A DNA stretch of 64,000 nt from JAICJR01 sp963848495 (GTDB taxonomy: Bacteria > Actinomycetota > Thermoleophilia > Solirubrobacterales > Thermoleophilaceae). Where the stretch lies: the NCBI GenBank assembly GCA_963848495.1, contig CAWKDV010000002.1, positions 62,001 to 126,000 on the forward strand, written 5' to 3'. Position numbers and translations under genes: made by a program. This document shows, one piece after another, positions 1 to 7,959 of the stretch. The notes beneath the pieces are model-generated. The model did not search any database. It was not told the origin of the DNA and was given only the letters and a program-made list of their open reading frames with translations. Positions within the stretch are counted from its first letter, which is position 1. Each line of letters starts with the position of its first letter.

Positions 1-692
1 TTCGCGTAGTTCGGCAACCGCAGGTAGCCGGCTGCGAACTCCCGCGCACGTGCGCGGGCACGCGCGGGATCGGGCTCGACCGCCACCGAGACCTCGGGCG
101 CGAGCAGCGGGCCGGGTCCCAGCAGCGCGCGGGCGCGCGCCGTGTGCTCCACCGGCGTGAGGTAGGGAATGGCGCCGCTGGTCCGGTCGCGCGCCAGCTC
201 GAGCATCCTCGGCCGCAGCGCGGCGAGCACGAGCGGCACCGGCTCGGCGGGCGGCGGTCCCACCCAGTCGATCGCGTCGAGCGCGTCGAGGTATGCGCGC
301 ATCGCGCTCAGCGGCTTGGCGTACGTGTGCCCGCGCACGTCGACGATCGGCTGGTGGGACACTCCGAGCCCGAGCGTGAAGCGGCCCGGGTGCGCCTCGG
401 CGAGGGTGTAGGCCGCGTTGCGGGCGGCCGCGCCGTCGCGGGCCCAGATGTTGGCGATGCCGGTGGCGAGCACGAGCCGGTCGGTGGCGTCCAGCAGCAG
501 CGCGGCGGCCGTGAGCGGATCCTTGAGGCTCGGCCCCTCGTTCAGCCAGAGCGCCGTGTAGCCGAGCTCCTCGATCCGGCGGGCGGCCGGCAGCGCCAGG
601 TTCGAGGGCGAGCGGCTGAGCAGCGAGCTCCAGACGCCCACGCGTCCGAGCTGCTCGCGCGCCGCCTGCGGATCAGCCCAGGCTGCGCTCAC
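1..692 (-). CDS. LLM-class (F420-dependent-like) oxidoreductase, partial
   Basis: The frame opens at GTG 692 and runs off the left edge after about 230 codons, so the C-terminus is missing. The N-terminal part reads as a luciferase-like TIM barrel: GRVGVWSS near residue 17, then RRIEELGYTALWLNEG, LVLATGIANIW and RFTLGLGVSHQP. These match the actinobacterial F420-dependent LLM subfamily I know under TIGR03620. Such enzymes pass hydride between reduced F420 or flavin and small organic substrates in the cytoplasm; the substrate here cannot be told. The GTG start overlaps the stop of the upstream LysR gene by 4 nt (GTGA), so the two are probably translationally coupled. Its place next to the divergent P450 operon suggests a role in the same pathway. 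Confidence 0.88.
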   Translation of the reverse strand, partial: MSAAWADPQAAREQLGRVGVWSSLLSRSPSNLALPAARRIEELGYTALWLNEGPSLKDPLTAAALLLDATDRLVLATGIANIWARDGAAARNAAYTLAEAHPGRFTLGLGVSHQPIVDVRGHTYAKPLSAMRAYLDALDAIDWVGPPPAEPVPLVLAALRPRMLELARDRTSGAIPYLTPVEHTARARALLGPGPLLAPEVSVAVEPDPARARARAREFAAGYLRLPNYA

Positions 693-1594
693 GCGGCCAG
701 CCCATCGTGACTGCCCGCCACGTCCAGCGCCAGCTCGCGGAACCGATCCACCACGGGGAGCGTGTTGCCGCGACGCCAGGCCAGCCCGATGCCCACCGTC
801 GGCTCGGGCGGCGCGAAGCGGCGGAACACCGCGCCCGGCACCTTCAGCCGGCGCGAGCGCTCGAGCATGATGAAGCTCACGCCCGCGCCGGCGGCCACGG
901 CCGACACGATCCGCTCCTCCTCGGGCTCCTTGCGGTAGCTCTTCGGCCAGCCGTCCTTCCCGTACACGCCGGTGAGCATGTCCTCCCAGGGCCCGGGACC
1001 GTGGTGGCGCGGCCACCAGACGAGCGGCTCGCCGGCCAGCTCCTCGCGCTGCACGAGCTTGCGCTTGGCCAGCGGGTGGCCGCTCGGCAGCACGCAGACG
1101 AGCGGCTCGCGCGCCAGCTCCACCTCCTCGAGCTCGGGGTCGTTCAGCGGCGGCCGCACGAAGGCGATGTCGATCGTCCCGCGCCGCAGCTGCTCGGCGT
1201 GGATGCTGGTCTGGCCGACGTCCAGCTCCAGCTCCACCTCGGGGTAGCGGGCGCGGTAGGCGTCGACGATCTCGCCGGCCAGGCCGCCGGTCAGGGAGCG
1301 GGTGAGGTTGAGGCGCAGGCGGCCGGTCTCGCCGGCGCCCGCGGCGCGTGCGCGGTCGGCCGCCCGCGCCGCCTGGGCCAGGGCCGCGCGGGCCTCGTCG
1401 AGCATCGCGCTGCCGGCGGCAGTGAGCGTCACGCCGCGCCGGTTGCGCTCGAACAGCTTCACGCCCAGCTCCTGCTCGAGGCGGCGGATCTGCTGGCTCA
1501 CGCTCGGCTGCGCGATGTGCAGCCGGTCGGCCGCGCGGCGGAAGTGCAGCTCCTCGGCGACGACCACGAAGTAATGGAGGTGCCGGAGCTCCAT
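689..1594 (-). CDS. LysR-family transcriptional regulator
   Basis: This 301-residue protein has the full LysR layout. A winged HTH occupies about residues 1-60 (MELRHLHYFVVVAEELHF, then AADRLHIAQPSVSQQIRRLE), followed by a linker helix and a periplasmic-binding-like effector domain (RLRLNLTRSL, DIAFVRPPL, PLVCVLPSGHPL). The start at ATG 1594 is preferred because family members begin MELRHLxYF; a longer frame to 1651 would run into the divergent operon. LysR proteins usually control a divergently transcribed neighbour in response to a pathway metabolite, so the P450-dikinase operon starting at 1639 is the obvious target. The downstream LLM gene is coupled to it. Confidence 0.93.
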   Translation of the reverse strand: MELRHLHYFVVVAEELHFRRAADRLHIAQPSVSQQIRRLEQELGVKLFERNRRGVTLTAAGSAMLDEARAALAQAARAADRARAAGAGETGRLRLNLTRSLTGGLAGEIVDAYRARYPEVELELDVGQTSIHAEQLRRGTIDIAFVRPPLNDPELEEVELAREPLVCVLPSGHPLAKRKLVQREELAGEPLVWWPRHHGPGPWEDMLTGVYGKDGWPKSYRKEPEEERIVSAVAAGAGVSFIMLERSRRLKVPGAVFRRFAPPEPTVGIGLAWRRGNTLPVVDRFRELALDVAGSHDGLAA

Positions 1595-1615
1595 CCCGCC
1601 ATGATAGGAAGAAAC

Positions 1616-1631
1616 TCTCACTGGGGCGAGA
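1616..1631. promoter_or_regulatory. possible LysR operator dyad between divergent genes
   Basis: TCTC (1616-1619) and GAGA (1628-1631) form a short inverted repeat in the 44-bp gap between the LysR gene and the P450 fusion gene. It lacks a clean T-N11-A LysR box, so assignment as operator rests mainly on position. If the P450 gene instead starts at GTG 1675, the gap grows to about 80 bp. Confidence 0.25.
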
Positions 1632-1638
1632 ACTCGTC

Positions 1639-3873
1639 TTGATCGGCACATGGCGAGCCCTTACGGTCGCCACTGTGGAGGAGACGCAGGCCCAGGCGGG
1701 CTGCCCTGTCGCGCACGCATTCGACCCGTTCGACATCTCGGACCCGTTCGACTTCTACGCGCGCGCACGCGCGGAGGAGCCGGTGTTCTTCAGCGAGCAG
1801 CTCGGCTACTGGGTCGTCAGCCGCTACGAGGACATCCTGGCGATCTTCAAGGACCCGAAGACGTTCTCGTCGGAGAACACCCAGGCGCCCTACAAGCCGC
1901 GCCCACCGGAGGTCCAGCAGGTGCTCGAGGAGGGCGACTTCCGCGCCTACTCCGGCCTCTCCGCCCGCCAGCCGCCCGACCACACGCGCCTGCGCGGCTT
2001 CATCAACAAGGCCTTCACCCCGCGGCGGGTTGCCACGCTCGAACCGAGCGTGCGCGAGCTCGCCGTGGGAATGATCGAGAGCTTCCAGGGCCGCGGCCGT
2101 GCCGACCTCGTGGCCGACCTGGCCCGCGACCTCCCGGCTTTCGTGATCTTCCGCCTGCTCGGCATCCCCGACGAGGACGTGCCGAACGTGAAGGAGTGGG
2201 CCGAGAGCCGCGTCTACCTGAACTTCGGCGACCTGCCGATCGAGCAGCAGGTGCATCACGCGCGCAACCTCGTGAAGTACTGGAGCTACTGCCTCGAGTT
2301 GATCGAGAAGCGCTTCGAGGAACAGCGCGACGACCTCCCGAGCGATCTCGTGCGGATCTACCAGTCGGGCGACCAGTCGATCTCGATCGACGAGATGGCC
2401 GGCCTCGTCTACGGCCAGCTCACCGCGGGGCAGGAGACCACCTCCTCGCTGCTCGCCGAGGGCCTCAGGCTGCTGCTCACCCAGCGCGAGCGCTGGGAGG
2501 ACCTCTGCGCGGACAGTTCGCTCATCCCCGCCGCGGTGGAAGAGCTGCTGCGCCTCAGCACGCCGGTGTTCGCCTGGAAGCGCAAGGTCAAGCAGCCCGC
2601 CACGATCGCGGGCGTGGAGGTGGCCGAGGGCGACAACGTCCTGCTGCTGCTGGGCTCCGGGAATCACGACGGCAGCGTCTTCCCCGACCCGGAGGCGATC
2701 GACCTCCGGCGCGACAACGCCCGCAATCACCTCACCTTCGGCCACGGGGTCCACTTCTGCCTGGGAGCGTCGCTGGCGCGGCTCGAGGGGCAGGTCGTGC
2801 TCGAGGAGCTGACCGAGCGCCTGCCAGGCCTGCGCCTCGCCCCGGGCCAGAGCTTCGACTACACCGCCAACACCACCTTCCGCGCGCCGCACAGGGTGCT
2901 GGCCGAGTGGGAGCTGCCACTCGTGATCGGGCTCGAGCGCTGCTCGTCGGCGGACGTCGAGCTCGTTGGCGGCAAGGCGGCGAGCCTCGGCGAGATGATC
3001 CAGGCCGGCCTGCCGGTGCCGCCGGGCTTCGCGGTGACCACGGCGGCGTTCGACCCCGACGGTGGCGTGCCCGAGCAGGAGATCCGCGCCGCGTACCGCG
3101 AGCTGTGCGGCGACGGCGCCGAGCCGGTGCCGGTGGCCGTGCGCTCGAGCGCCACCGCCGAGGACTCAGCCGAGGCCAGCTTCGCCGGCATGCAGGACAC
3201 CTACCTCTGGATCACCGGCGAGGACGAGGTGATCGAGCACGTGAAGCGCTGCTGGGCCAGCCTCTGGTCGGACCGCTCGCAGGCCTACCGGCACGACCGC
3301 GGCTTCGATCGCGTGAACGTGCGCATGGGCGTGGCGGTGCAGTGCATGGTGCGGGCGAGCGCCGCCGGCGTGGCGATGACGCTCAACCCGGTGAACGGCG
3401 ACCGCTCGAAGATCGCCATCGAGTCGAGCTTCGGCCTGGGGGAGACGGTGGTCGGCGGCACGGTGACCCCCGACAGCTTCCTCGTGGACAAGGTGATGCT
3501 GGCCGTCGTGGAGAGCAAGATCAACTCGAAGGACATCGAGCTGGTGCCCGACCCGGCCGGCCACGGCGTGCACGAGCGCACCGTCGAGCCCGAGCGCAAG
3601 AACCTCCCGTCGCTGTCGAGCGACGAGGTGATCGCCGTCGCCGCGCTCGCCAAGCAGGCCGAGCGCCACTACGGCTCTCCCCAGGACGTGGAGTGGGCGA
3701 TCGAGGACGGCTCGGTGGTCCTGCTCCAGAGCCGACCCGAGACCGTCTGGTCGCGCAGGCCCGCGCCGGCGCCGGAGGGGTCCGCCTACTCGCTCGGCCT
3801 CGGAAGCCTCGTGCAGACTCTCGTCAATCCACTGGCCTCAAGGAGGACCGCAGATGTCGACCCCGACCATTAA
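1639..3873 (+). CDS. cytochrome P450 fused to PEP-synthase-type ATP-binding (PPDK_N) domain
   Basis: This is one uninterrupted 744-residue frame. Residues ~25-430 are a P450: I-helix AGQETTS, EELLR (ExxR) and heme loop FGHGVHFCLG with ligand Cys374. Residues ~435-720 are the ATP-binding domain of pyruvate phosphate dikinase/PEP synthase: GGKAASLGEM near 444, AVRSSATAEDS near 501, IESSFGLGE, and a closing QSRPETVW. The swivel and PEP/pyruvate domains are absent; a swivel domain lies in the next gene. Both halves keep their key residues, so both may be active. The likely role is oxidation of a substrate by the P450 and ATP-driven charging of the partner subunit's histidine. TTG 1639 follows GGGGCGAG; GTG 1675 is an alternative start. 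The end overlaps the next gene by 20 nt. I know of no characterised protein with this architecture. Confidence 0.9.
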   Translation: MIGTWRALTVATVEETQAQAGCPVAHAFDPFDISDPFDFYARARAEEPVFFSEQLGYWVVSRYEDILAIFKDPKTFSSENTQAPYKPRPPEVQQVLEEGDFRAYSGLSARQPPDHTRLRGFINKAFTPRRVATLEPSVRELAVGMIESFQGRGRADLVADLARDLPAFVIFRLLGIPDEDVPNVKEWAESRVYLNFGDLPIEQQVHHARNLVKYWSYCLELIEKRFEEQRDDLPSDLVRIYQSGDQSISIDEMAGLVYGQLTAGQETTSSLLAEGLRLLLTQRERWEDLCADSSLIPAAVEELLRLSTPVFAWKRKVKQPATIAGVEVAEGDNVLLLLGSGNHDGSVFPDPEAIDLRRDNARNHLTFGHGVHFCLGASLARLEGQVVLEELTERLPGLRLAPGQSFDYTANTTFRAPHRVLAEWELPLVIGLERCSSADVELVGGKAASLGEMIQAGLPVPPGFAVTTAAFDPDGGVPEQEIRAAYRELCGDGAEPVPVAVRSSATAEDSAEASFAGMQDTYLWITGEDEVIEHVKRCWASLWSDRSQAYRHDRGFDRVNVRMGVAVQCMVRASAAGVAMTLNPVNGDRSKIAIESSFGLGETVVGGTVTPDSFLVDKVMLAVVESKINSKDIELVPDPAGHGVHERTVEPERKNLPSLSSDEVIAVAALAKQAERHYGSPQDVEWAIEDGSVVLLQSRPETVWSRRPAPAPEGSAYSLGLGSLVQTLVNPLASRRTADVDPDH

Positions 3874-5665
3874 GCGATTTGCGAGTCCCTACGAGGACCC
3901 GGCGCCGCCCGGCGCCGAGGGCTGGGAGGAGCTCTACCCCTACTACCTGCACTTCCGCGACGATCGCCGCGAGGGTGAGGAGTCGCGCTTCTGGTTCGCC
4001 GACACCCAGCACTGGCCGGTGCCGTTCAAGCCCTTCGACACGATCACCGTGGAGATGGCCTGCCGCTGCCTCGGCCAGTACAACACGCGCCACTACATCA
4101 TCCCGCCGGCCAACGGGATCGACTACCGCGTCCACAACGGCTACCTCTACATGAGCCCGGTGGCCGTGGCGCCGGAGGAGATCGCGGGGCGCGTGCCCGA
4201 GTTCCTCGAGCGCGCGGGCCACTACTTCGGCAACTGGACCTCGCTGCTCGACAACTGGCACGCGAAGGTCCGCGACCTGATCGCCGGCCTGGAGGAGATC
4301 AGCTTCGAGCCGCTGCCCGACCGCGTGCCCGTCGAGTGGATCACCGAGGGCAGGGGGCTCGACCCCCACTTCGACTTCACCCACAACTACAACCGCGCGA
4401 TCGAGCTCTGCTACAAGGCCTGGCAGTACCACTTCGAGTTCCTCAACCTGGGCTACGTCGCCTACCTCGACTTCTTCACGTTCTGCAAGGAGGCGCTGCC
4501 GGGGGTGTCGGAGCTGGGCATCGCCAAGATGGTGCAGGGCGTGGACGTGGACCTGTTCCGGCCCGACGACGAGCTCAAGCGGCTCGCCAAGCTGGCGGTG
4601 GAGCTGGACGTGGACGGCGCGCTGGCGACCGGCAGCGTGGACGAGGCGCTCGCCGCCGTGGCCGCCGCGCCGCGCGGCTCCGAGTGGATCGAGGCCTGGC
4701 AGGCCGCGCAGGACCCGTGGTTCAACTTCTCGTCCGGCAGCGGCATGTACAGCGGCGACAGGGTCTGGCTCGACCACCTCGACATCCCGCTCAGCTACCT
4801 GCGCGACTACACGAAGCGCGTGCGCGCGGGCGACACGATCGAACGGCCCACCGCGGCGGTGCAGGCCGAGCGCGACCGCGTGACCGCCGAGTACCGGGCG
4901 CTGCTCGACGAGGGCGGGCAGCAGGCCCTCGACGAGAAGCTCGGGCTCGCGCGGCTCGTGTTCCCCTACGTCGAGAACCACAACTTCTACATCGAGCACT
5001 GGTCGATGTCGCTGTTCTGGCGGCGGATCAGGGAGCTCGGCCAGGTGCTGGCCGACGCCGGCTTCTGGAACGAGGCCGACGACATCTTCTTCCTGCGCCG
5101 CGACGAGATCCCGGGCGTGATCTTCGACTACGGCAGCGGCTGGGCGGTGGGCGCCGAGGCCGCCGGCCCGTACCACTGGCCGGGCGAGATCGAGCGCCGC
5201 AAGCGGATCTACGAGGCGCTCAGCTCGAGGCCGCCGCAGCCGGCGCTGAACGAGCCGCCGGAGGTCGTCACCGAGCCGTTCACGATCATGCTCTACGGCA
5301 TCACGTCCGAGAGCGTGAACCGCTGGCTGGCCGGTGGCGGCGGCGGCGACCTCGTGGGGATGGCCGCCTCCCCGGGCGAGGTCGAGGGCGTGGCGCGCGT
5401 GGTCTACGACGCGTCCGAGCTCGGCCAGGTGGCGGACGGCGAGATCCTGATCGCGCCGGTCACCGCGCCGAGCTGGGGGCCGGTGTTCGCCCACGTGGCG
5501 GCAGTGGTCACCGACATCGGCGGCATGATGAGCCACGCCGCGATCGTCTGCCGCGAGTACGGGCTGCCCGCCGTGACCGGCACGGGCTCGGCCACGGTGG
5601 CGATCAAGAGCGGTCAGCGCGTGCGGGTGGACGGTTCCGCCGGCACGGTCACAGTGCTCGACTGA
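3854..5665 (+). CDS. PEP-utilising phosphotransferase subunit with C-terminal phosphohistidine swivel domain
   Basis: The 603-residue product ends in a PEP-utiliser mobile domain (about 505-600): GMAASPGEVEGVARV, LIAPVTAPSW and TDIGGMMSHAAIVCREYG, with His561 as the expected phosphocarrier. The first ~500 residues, rich in Trp and Tyr, fit the middle substrate domain of split or rifampin-phosphotransferase-like enzymes, but I recognise no named fold. It lacks an ATP-binding domain, which the preceding P450 fusion supplies. Known relatives such as phenylphosphate synthase also split these modules, with a ~70 kDa His subunit and a ~40 kDa ATP subunit. The inferred reaction is ATP + alcohol or phenol + H2O giving AMP + Pi + phosphoester. 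The ATG follows a strong AAGGAGG site and overlaps the upstream gene by 20 nt. Confidence 0.85.
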   Translation: MSTPTIKRFASPYEDPAPPGAEGWEELYPYYLHFRDDRREGEESRFWFADTQHWPVPFKPFDTITVEMACRCLGQYNTRHYIIPPANGIDYRVHNGYLYMSPVAVAPEEIAGRVPEFLERAGHYFGNWTSLLDNWHAKVRDLIAGLEEISFEPLPDRVPVEWITEGRGLDPHFDFTHNYNRAIELCYKAWQYHFEFLNLGYVAYLDFFTFCKEALPGVSELGIAKMVQGVDVDLFRPDDELKRLAKLAVELDVDGALATGSVDEALAAVAAAPRGSEWIEAWQAAQDPWFNFSSGSGMYSGDRVWLDHLDIPLSYLRDYTKRVRAGDTIERPTAAVQAERDRVTAEYRALLDEGGQQALDEKLGLARLVFPYVENHNFYIEHWSMSLFWRRIRELGQVLADAGFWNEADDIFFLRRDEIPGVIFDYGSGWAVGAEAAGPYHWPGEIERRKRIYEALSSRPPQPALNEPPEVVTEPFTIMLYGITSESVNRWLAGGGGGDLVGMAASPGEVEGVARVVYDASELGQVADGEILIAPVTAPSWGPVFAHVAAVVTDIGGMMSHAAIVCREYGLPAVTGTGSATVAIKSGQRVRVDGSAGTVTVLD

Positions 5666-6255
5666 TGGTGGAAGAGAGGCACGCTGCCGTGTGGGCGGCG
5701 GCGCGCCCCTACATGCACTCGCGCGGCAACGACGTGCACCTGCCGCTGTCCTATGCGGACGCGCAGTGGCTCGTCGGCCACTATCCGGACGCCGACGACG
5801 AGGTGGTGCTGCTCAGCGTGCTGCTGCACGACATCGGCTGGGCCGTGCTCGACCAGGAGCGCATCATCAGCGAGGGCTTCGGGCCGAACATGATGCAGGC
5901 GGAGATCCGCATCGCGCACGAGAAGGAGGGGGCGCGGCTCGCGCGCGAGATCCTCGGCGGGCTCGGCTACGAGGCCACGCTCGTGGACGAGGTGGCGGCG
6001 ATCATCGACGGCCACGACACGCGGGTCGAGCCGCTGTCATTGAATGACCGCCTGATGAAGGACTGCGACCGGCTCTGGCGCTTCACGATCACGGGCATTG
6101 CGCTTTCGTGCGTGTGGACAGGCAAGTCGCCCGCCGACTACTGGCCCAACCTCGAGGTGCAGCTCGACGGCTTCTTCACGCCCGAGGCGAAGGGGCGGGC
6201 GCGTTCCGATCTGACCCGCTCGGGCGAGGCGCTGAAGGTGGCGCTGCTGCCGTGA
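5665..6255 (+). CDS. HD-domain protein (predicted metal-dependent phosphohydrolase)
   Basis: This 196-residue protein carries HD-superfamily motifs: LLHDIGW near residue 53 (the HD pair), an upstream His in YMHSRGNDVHLPLSY, a mid-protein His in RIAHEKEGARLA, and IIDGHDTR. HD proteins hydrolyse phosphoesters or nucleotides, or act as metal-dependent oxygenases or lyases, at a divalent metal site. The ATG overlaps the previous stop by one base (TGATG), and the next gene overlaps in the same way, so it is part of the P450-dikinase operon. Hydrolysis or rearrangement of the phosphorylated intermediate is a plausible role but is inference. The substrate is not visible from sequence. Confidence 0.85.
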   Translation: MVEERHAAVWAAARPYMHSRGNDVHLPLSYADAQWLVGHYPDADDEVVLLSVLLHDIGWAVLDQERIISEGFGPNMMQAEIRIAHEKEGARLAREILGGLGYEATLVDEVAAIIDGHDTRVEPLSLNDRLMKDCDRLWRFTITGIALSCVWTGKSPADYWPNLEVQLDGFFTPEAKGRARSDLTRSGEALKVALLP

Positions 6256-7001
6256 TGGACGGCCGCTCCGTGATCGTCACCGGCGGCGGCCGCGGGCTGG
6301 GGCGCGCGTTCTGCCTCGGCTTCGCCGACGCCGGCGCGCGGGTGGCGGCGGCCGATCTGGACGAGGGGGCGGCGGCTGAGACCGCTTCGCTCTGCCGCGA
6401 CCGGGGGGCCGAGGCCGCTTCCGTGCGCGTCGACGTTGGCGACGCCGTGTCGGTGGCCGCGATGGTCGACAGCGCGTGCGACGCGTTCGGCGGCGTCGAC
6501 GTTCTGGTGAACAACGCCGGCGTGTATGGCGCCCTGCGGCGCGCCTTCTTCTGGGAGCTCGACGAGGGCGACTGGGACCGCGCGATGACCGTCAACCTCA
6601 AGGGCGCCTGGCTCTGCGCGCGCGCCGTCGTACCCGTGATGCGGGAGCGCGGCGGCGGCGCGATCGTCAACGTCTCCTCCGCCACGGTGTTCAGCGGCTC
6701 GCCGCAGTGGGCCCACTACGTGGCCTCGAAGGGCGGCATGCTCGCGCTGACGCGTGCGATGGCGCGCGAGGCCGGCGACCTCGGCATCCGCGTGAACGCG
6801 ATCGCCCCCGGCTTCACCCTCACCGACGCGAGCCGCGAGCTGATCGAGGACGCCGAGAGCTACGGCGTGGCGCGCGGCGCGATCAAGCGGGCCGCCGAGC
6901 CGGGCGACATGGTCGGCACTGTGCTGTTCCTCGCCTCGGACGCCAGCGCCTTCATGACCGGCCAGACGCTGATCGTGGACGGCGGCCGGCAGTTCCTCTG
7001 A
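6255..7001 (+). CDS. short-chain dehydrogenase/reductase (SDR)
   Basis: A classical 248-residue SDR. The cofactor loop TGGGRGLG lies near residue 9, an acidic AAADLD after beta-2 predicts NAD(H) preference, NNAGVYG is at ~88, and the catalytic set includes N (NLKGAW), S (VNVSSATVF) and the YVASK Tyr/Lys pair. PGFTLTDAS and the C-terminal TGQTLIVDGG complete the fold. It oxidises or reduces a hydroxyl or carbonyl with a nicotinamide cofactor. ATG 6255 shares a base with the upstream stop; GTG 6252 directly before it is an equally possible start. Operon position suggests it acts on the P450/dikinase product. Confidence 0.93.
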   Translation: MDGRSVIVTGGGRGLGRAFCLGFADAGARVAAADLDEGAAAETASLCRDRGAEAASVRVDVGDAVSVAAMVDSACDAFGGVDVLVNNAGVYGALRRAFFWELDEGDWDRAMTVNLKGAWLCARAVVPVMRERGGGAIVNVSSATVFSGSPQWAHYVASKGGMLALTRAMAREAGDLGIRVNAIAPGFTLTDASRELIEDAESYGVARGAIKRAAEPGDMVGTVLFLASDASAFMTGQTLIVDGGRQFL

Positions 7002-7053
7002 TCCGCCGCGGCGCCGCTGACGTAGAACGAGCGGCCTGCTGAAAGGAGCGAGG

Positions 7054-7467
7054 GTGAGTGCTGAGCAGAATGTTCAGACGGTGAGAGAGCTGTACGAGGC
7101 GTTCGGCCGCGGGGACGTGGACGCGATCCTCGCCCGGGTGACCGATGACGTGGACTGGGCGACCGACGCCGCGATCGAGTCGGCGCCCTGGTACGGGCCG
7201 AGGCACGGCAAGGAGGGCGTCCGCGGGTTCTTCGAGGCGATCGTGCAGACCGGGCCGGTGACGGAGTTCACTCCGATCAGCCTCACCAGCAACGACGACG
7301 GCGACGTGCAGGCGTTCATCCGCTACGGCTTCACCGCGACCGCCACCGGGAAGAGCGCCGAGATGAACCTCCATCACTACTGGCGGTTCCGCGACGGCAA
7401 GGTCTGTTACGTCCGAAGCTCCGAGGACACCGCGCTGGTGGCCGCCACGCTGGAGGAGGCCCCATGA
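7054..7467 (+). CDS. SnoaL-like (NTF2-fold) protein 1
   Basis: The 137-residue product has the NTF2/SnoaL pattern: NVQTVRELYEAFGRGDVDAIL at the N-terminus, a DDVDW strand, WYGPRHGKEGVRGFF, and the closing HHYWRFRDGKV. Family members include ketosteroid isomerase-like, cyclase, epoxide hydrolase and dehydratase enzymes; many are uncharacterised. The GTG start follows AAAGGAG, and the last codons overlap the second SnoaL-like gene by 4 nt. The 52-nt gap after the SDR still fits one transcript. The catalytic role is unknown; an isomerisation or hydration step in the same pathway is inference. Confidence 0.85.
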   Translation: MSAEQNVQTVRELYEAFGRGDVDAILARVTDDVDWATDAAIESAPWYGPRHGKEGVRGFFEAIVQTGPVTEFTPISLTSNDDGDVQAFIRYGFTATATGKSAEMNLHHYWRFRDGKVCYVRSSEDTALVAATLEEAP

Positions 7468-7895
7468 AGCAGGCAGACGCGCAGACGCTGATCGCGCGCG
7501 TGTTCAGCGAGGTCATCGACGGCGACGACTACTCCCGCATCGGCGAGCTGTTCGACCCCGACTTCATCGACCACGGCCCGATGGGCGACACGCGCGGCCA
7601 TGACGCCTTCACCGGCATGTTGCAGGGCTTCCGCGCCGCGCTCCCCGACTATCGCCACGAGGTGAGCGACGTCACCGTGCTCGATGACAGCACGCTGGTC
7701 TGGCAGGTGCACGTGATCGCGACCTTTGACGGCGAGATGATGGGCGTCTCCGGCGAGGGCCAGCCGGTGGACCTGTGGGTCGCGAACGCGGCCCGTGTGC
7801 GGGACCGCCGGATCGTGGAGCACTGGGGCCTCGGCCCGGAGGGCGCGGCGCGCATGATGGGGCAGATGGGGCTTCAGCAGCCGGCGCTCGGCTAG
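7464..7895 (+). CDS. SnoaL-like polyketide cyclase/ester cyclase-family protein 2
   Basis: A 143-residue NTF2-fold protein of the SnoaL ester-cyclase type: FSEVIDGDDYSRIGELFDP, DFIDHGP, GHDAFTGMLQGFRAALPDYRH and RIVEHWGL. It differs clearly from the adjacent SnoaL-like protein, so this is a pair of related folds rather than a recent duplication. Its ATG sits inside the preceding gene (ATGA overlap), so the two are coupled. It is the last gene of the P450-dikinase operon; a hairpin follows at 7917. Confidence 0.85.
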   Translation: MKQADAQTLIARVFSEVIDGDDYSRIGELFDPDFIDHGPMGDTRGHDAFTGMLQGFRAALPDYRHEVSDVTVLDDSTLVWQVHVIATFDGEMMGVSGEGQPVDLWVANAARVRDRRIVEHWGLGPEGAARMMGQMGLQQPALG

Positions 7896-7916
7896 CGAGA
7901 CTTGTAACGCCGGGCC

Positions 7917-7941
7917 GCCGGTGCGAGTCTGAAGCACCGGC
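7917..7941 (+). terminator. perfect 8-bp hairpin, terminator-like or leader structure
   Basis: GCCGGTGC (7917-7924) and GCACCGGC (7934-7941) can pair with a 9-nt loop. No U-run follows, so it may instead be a 5' leader structure of the small CxxC protein that starts 19 nt downstream. Both readings are inference. Confidence 0.4.
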
Positions 7942-7959
7942 AACCGATGGAGGAGCCCG

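Noticed and set aside
1595..1638. Search for a classical T-N11-A LysR box
   Set aside because: Only a TCTC-N8-GAGA dyad is present; no T-N11-A with palindromic arms was found in the short gap.
3824..5536. Long open frame on the minus strand opposite the phosphohistidine subunit
   Set aside because: Its product is His/Val/Arg-rich without any domain, and the plus-strand frame has clear dikinase motifs. Such antisense frames are normal in very GC-rich DNA.
7911..7941. Rho-independent terminator with certainty
   Set aside because: The hairpin lacks a U-tract, so terminator function is only one possibility.
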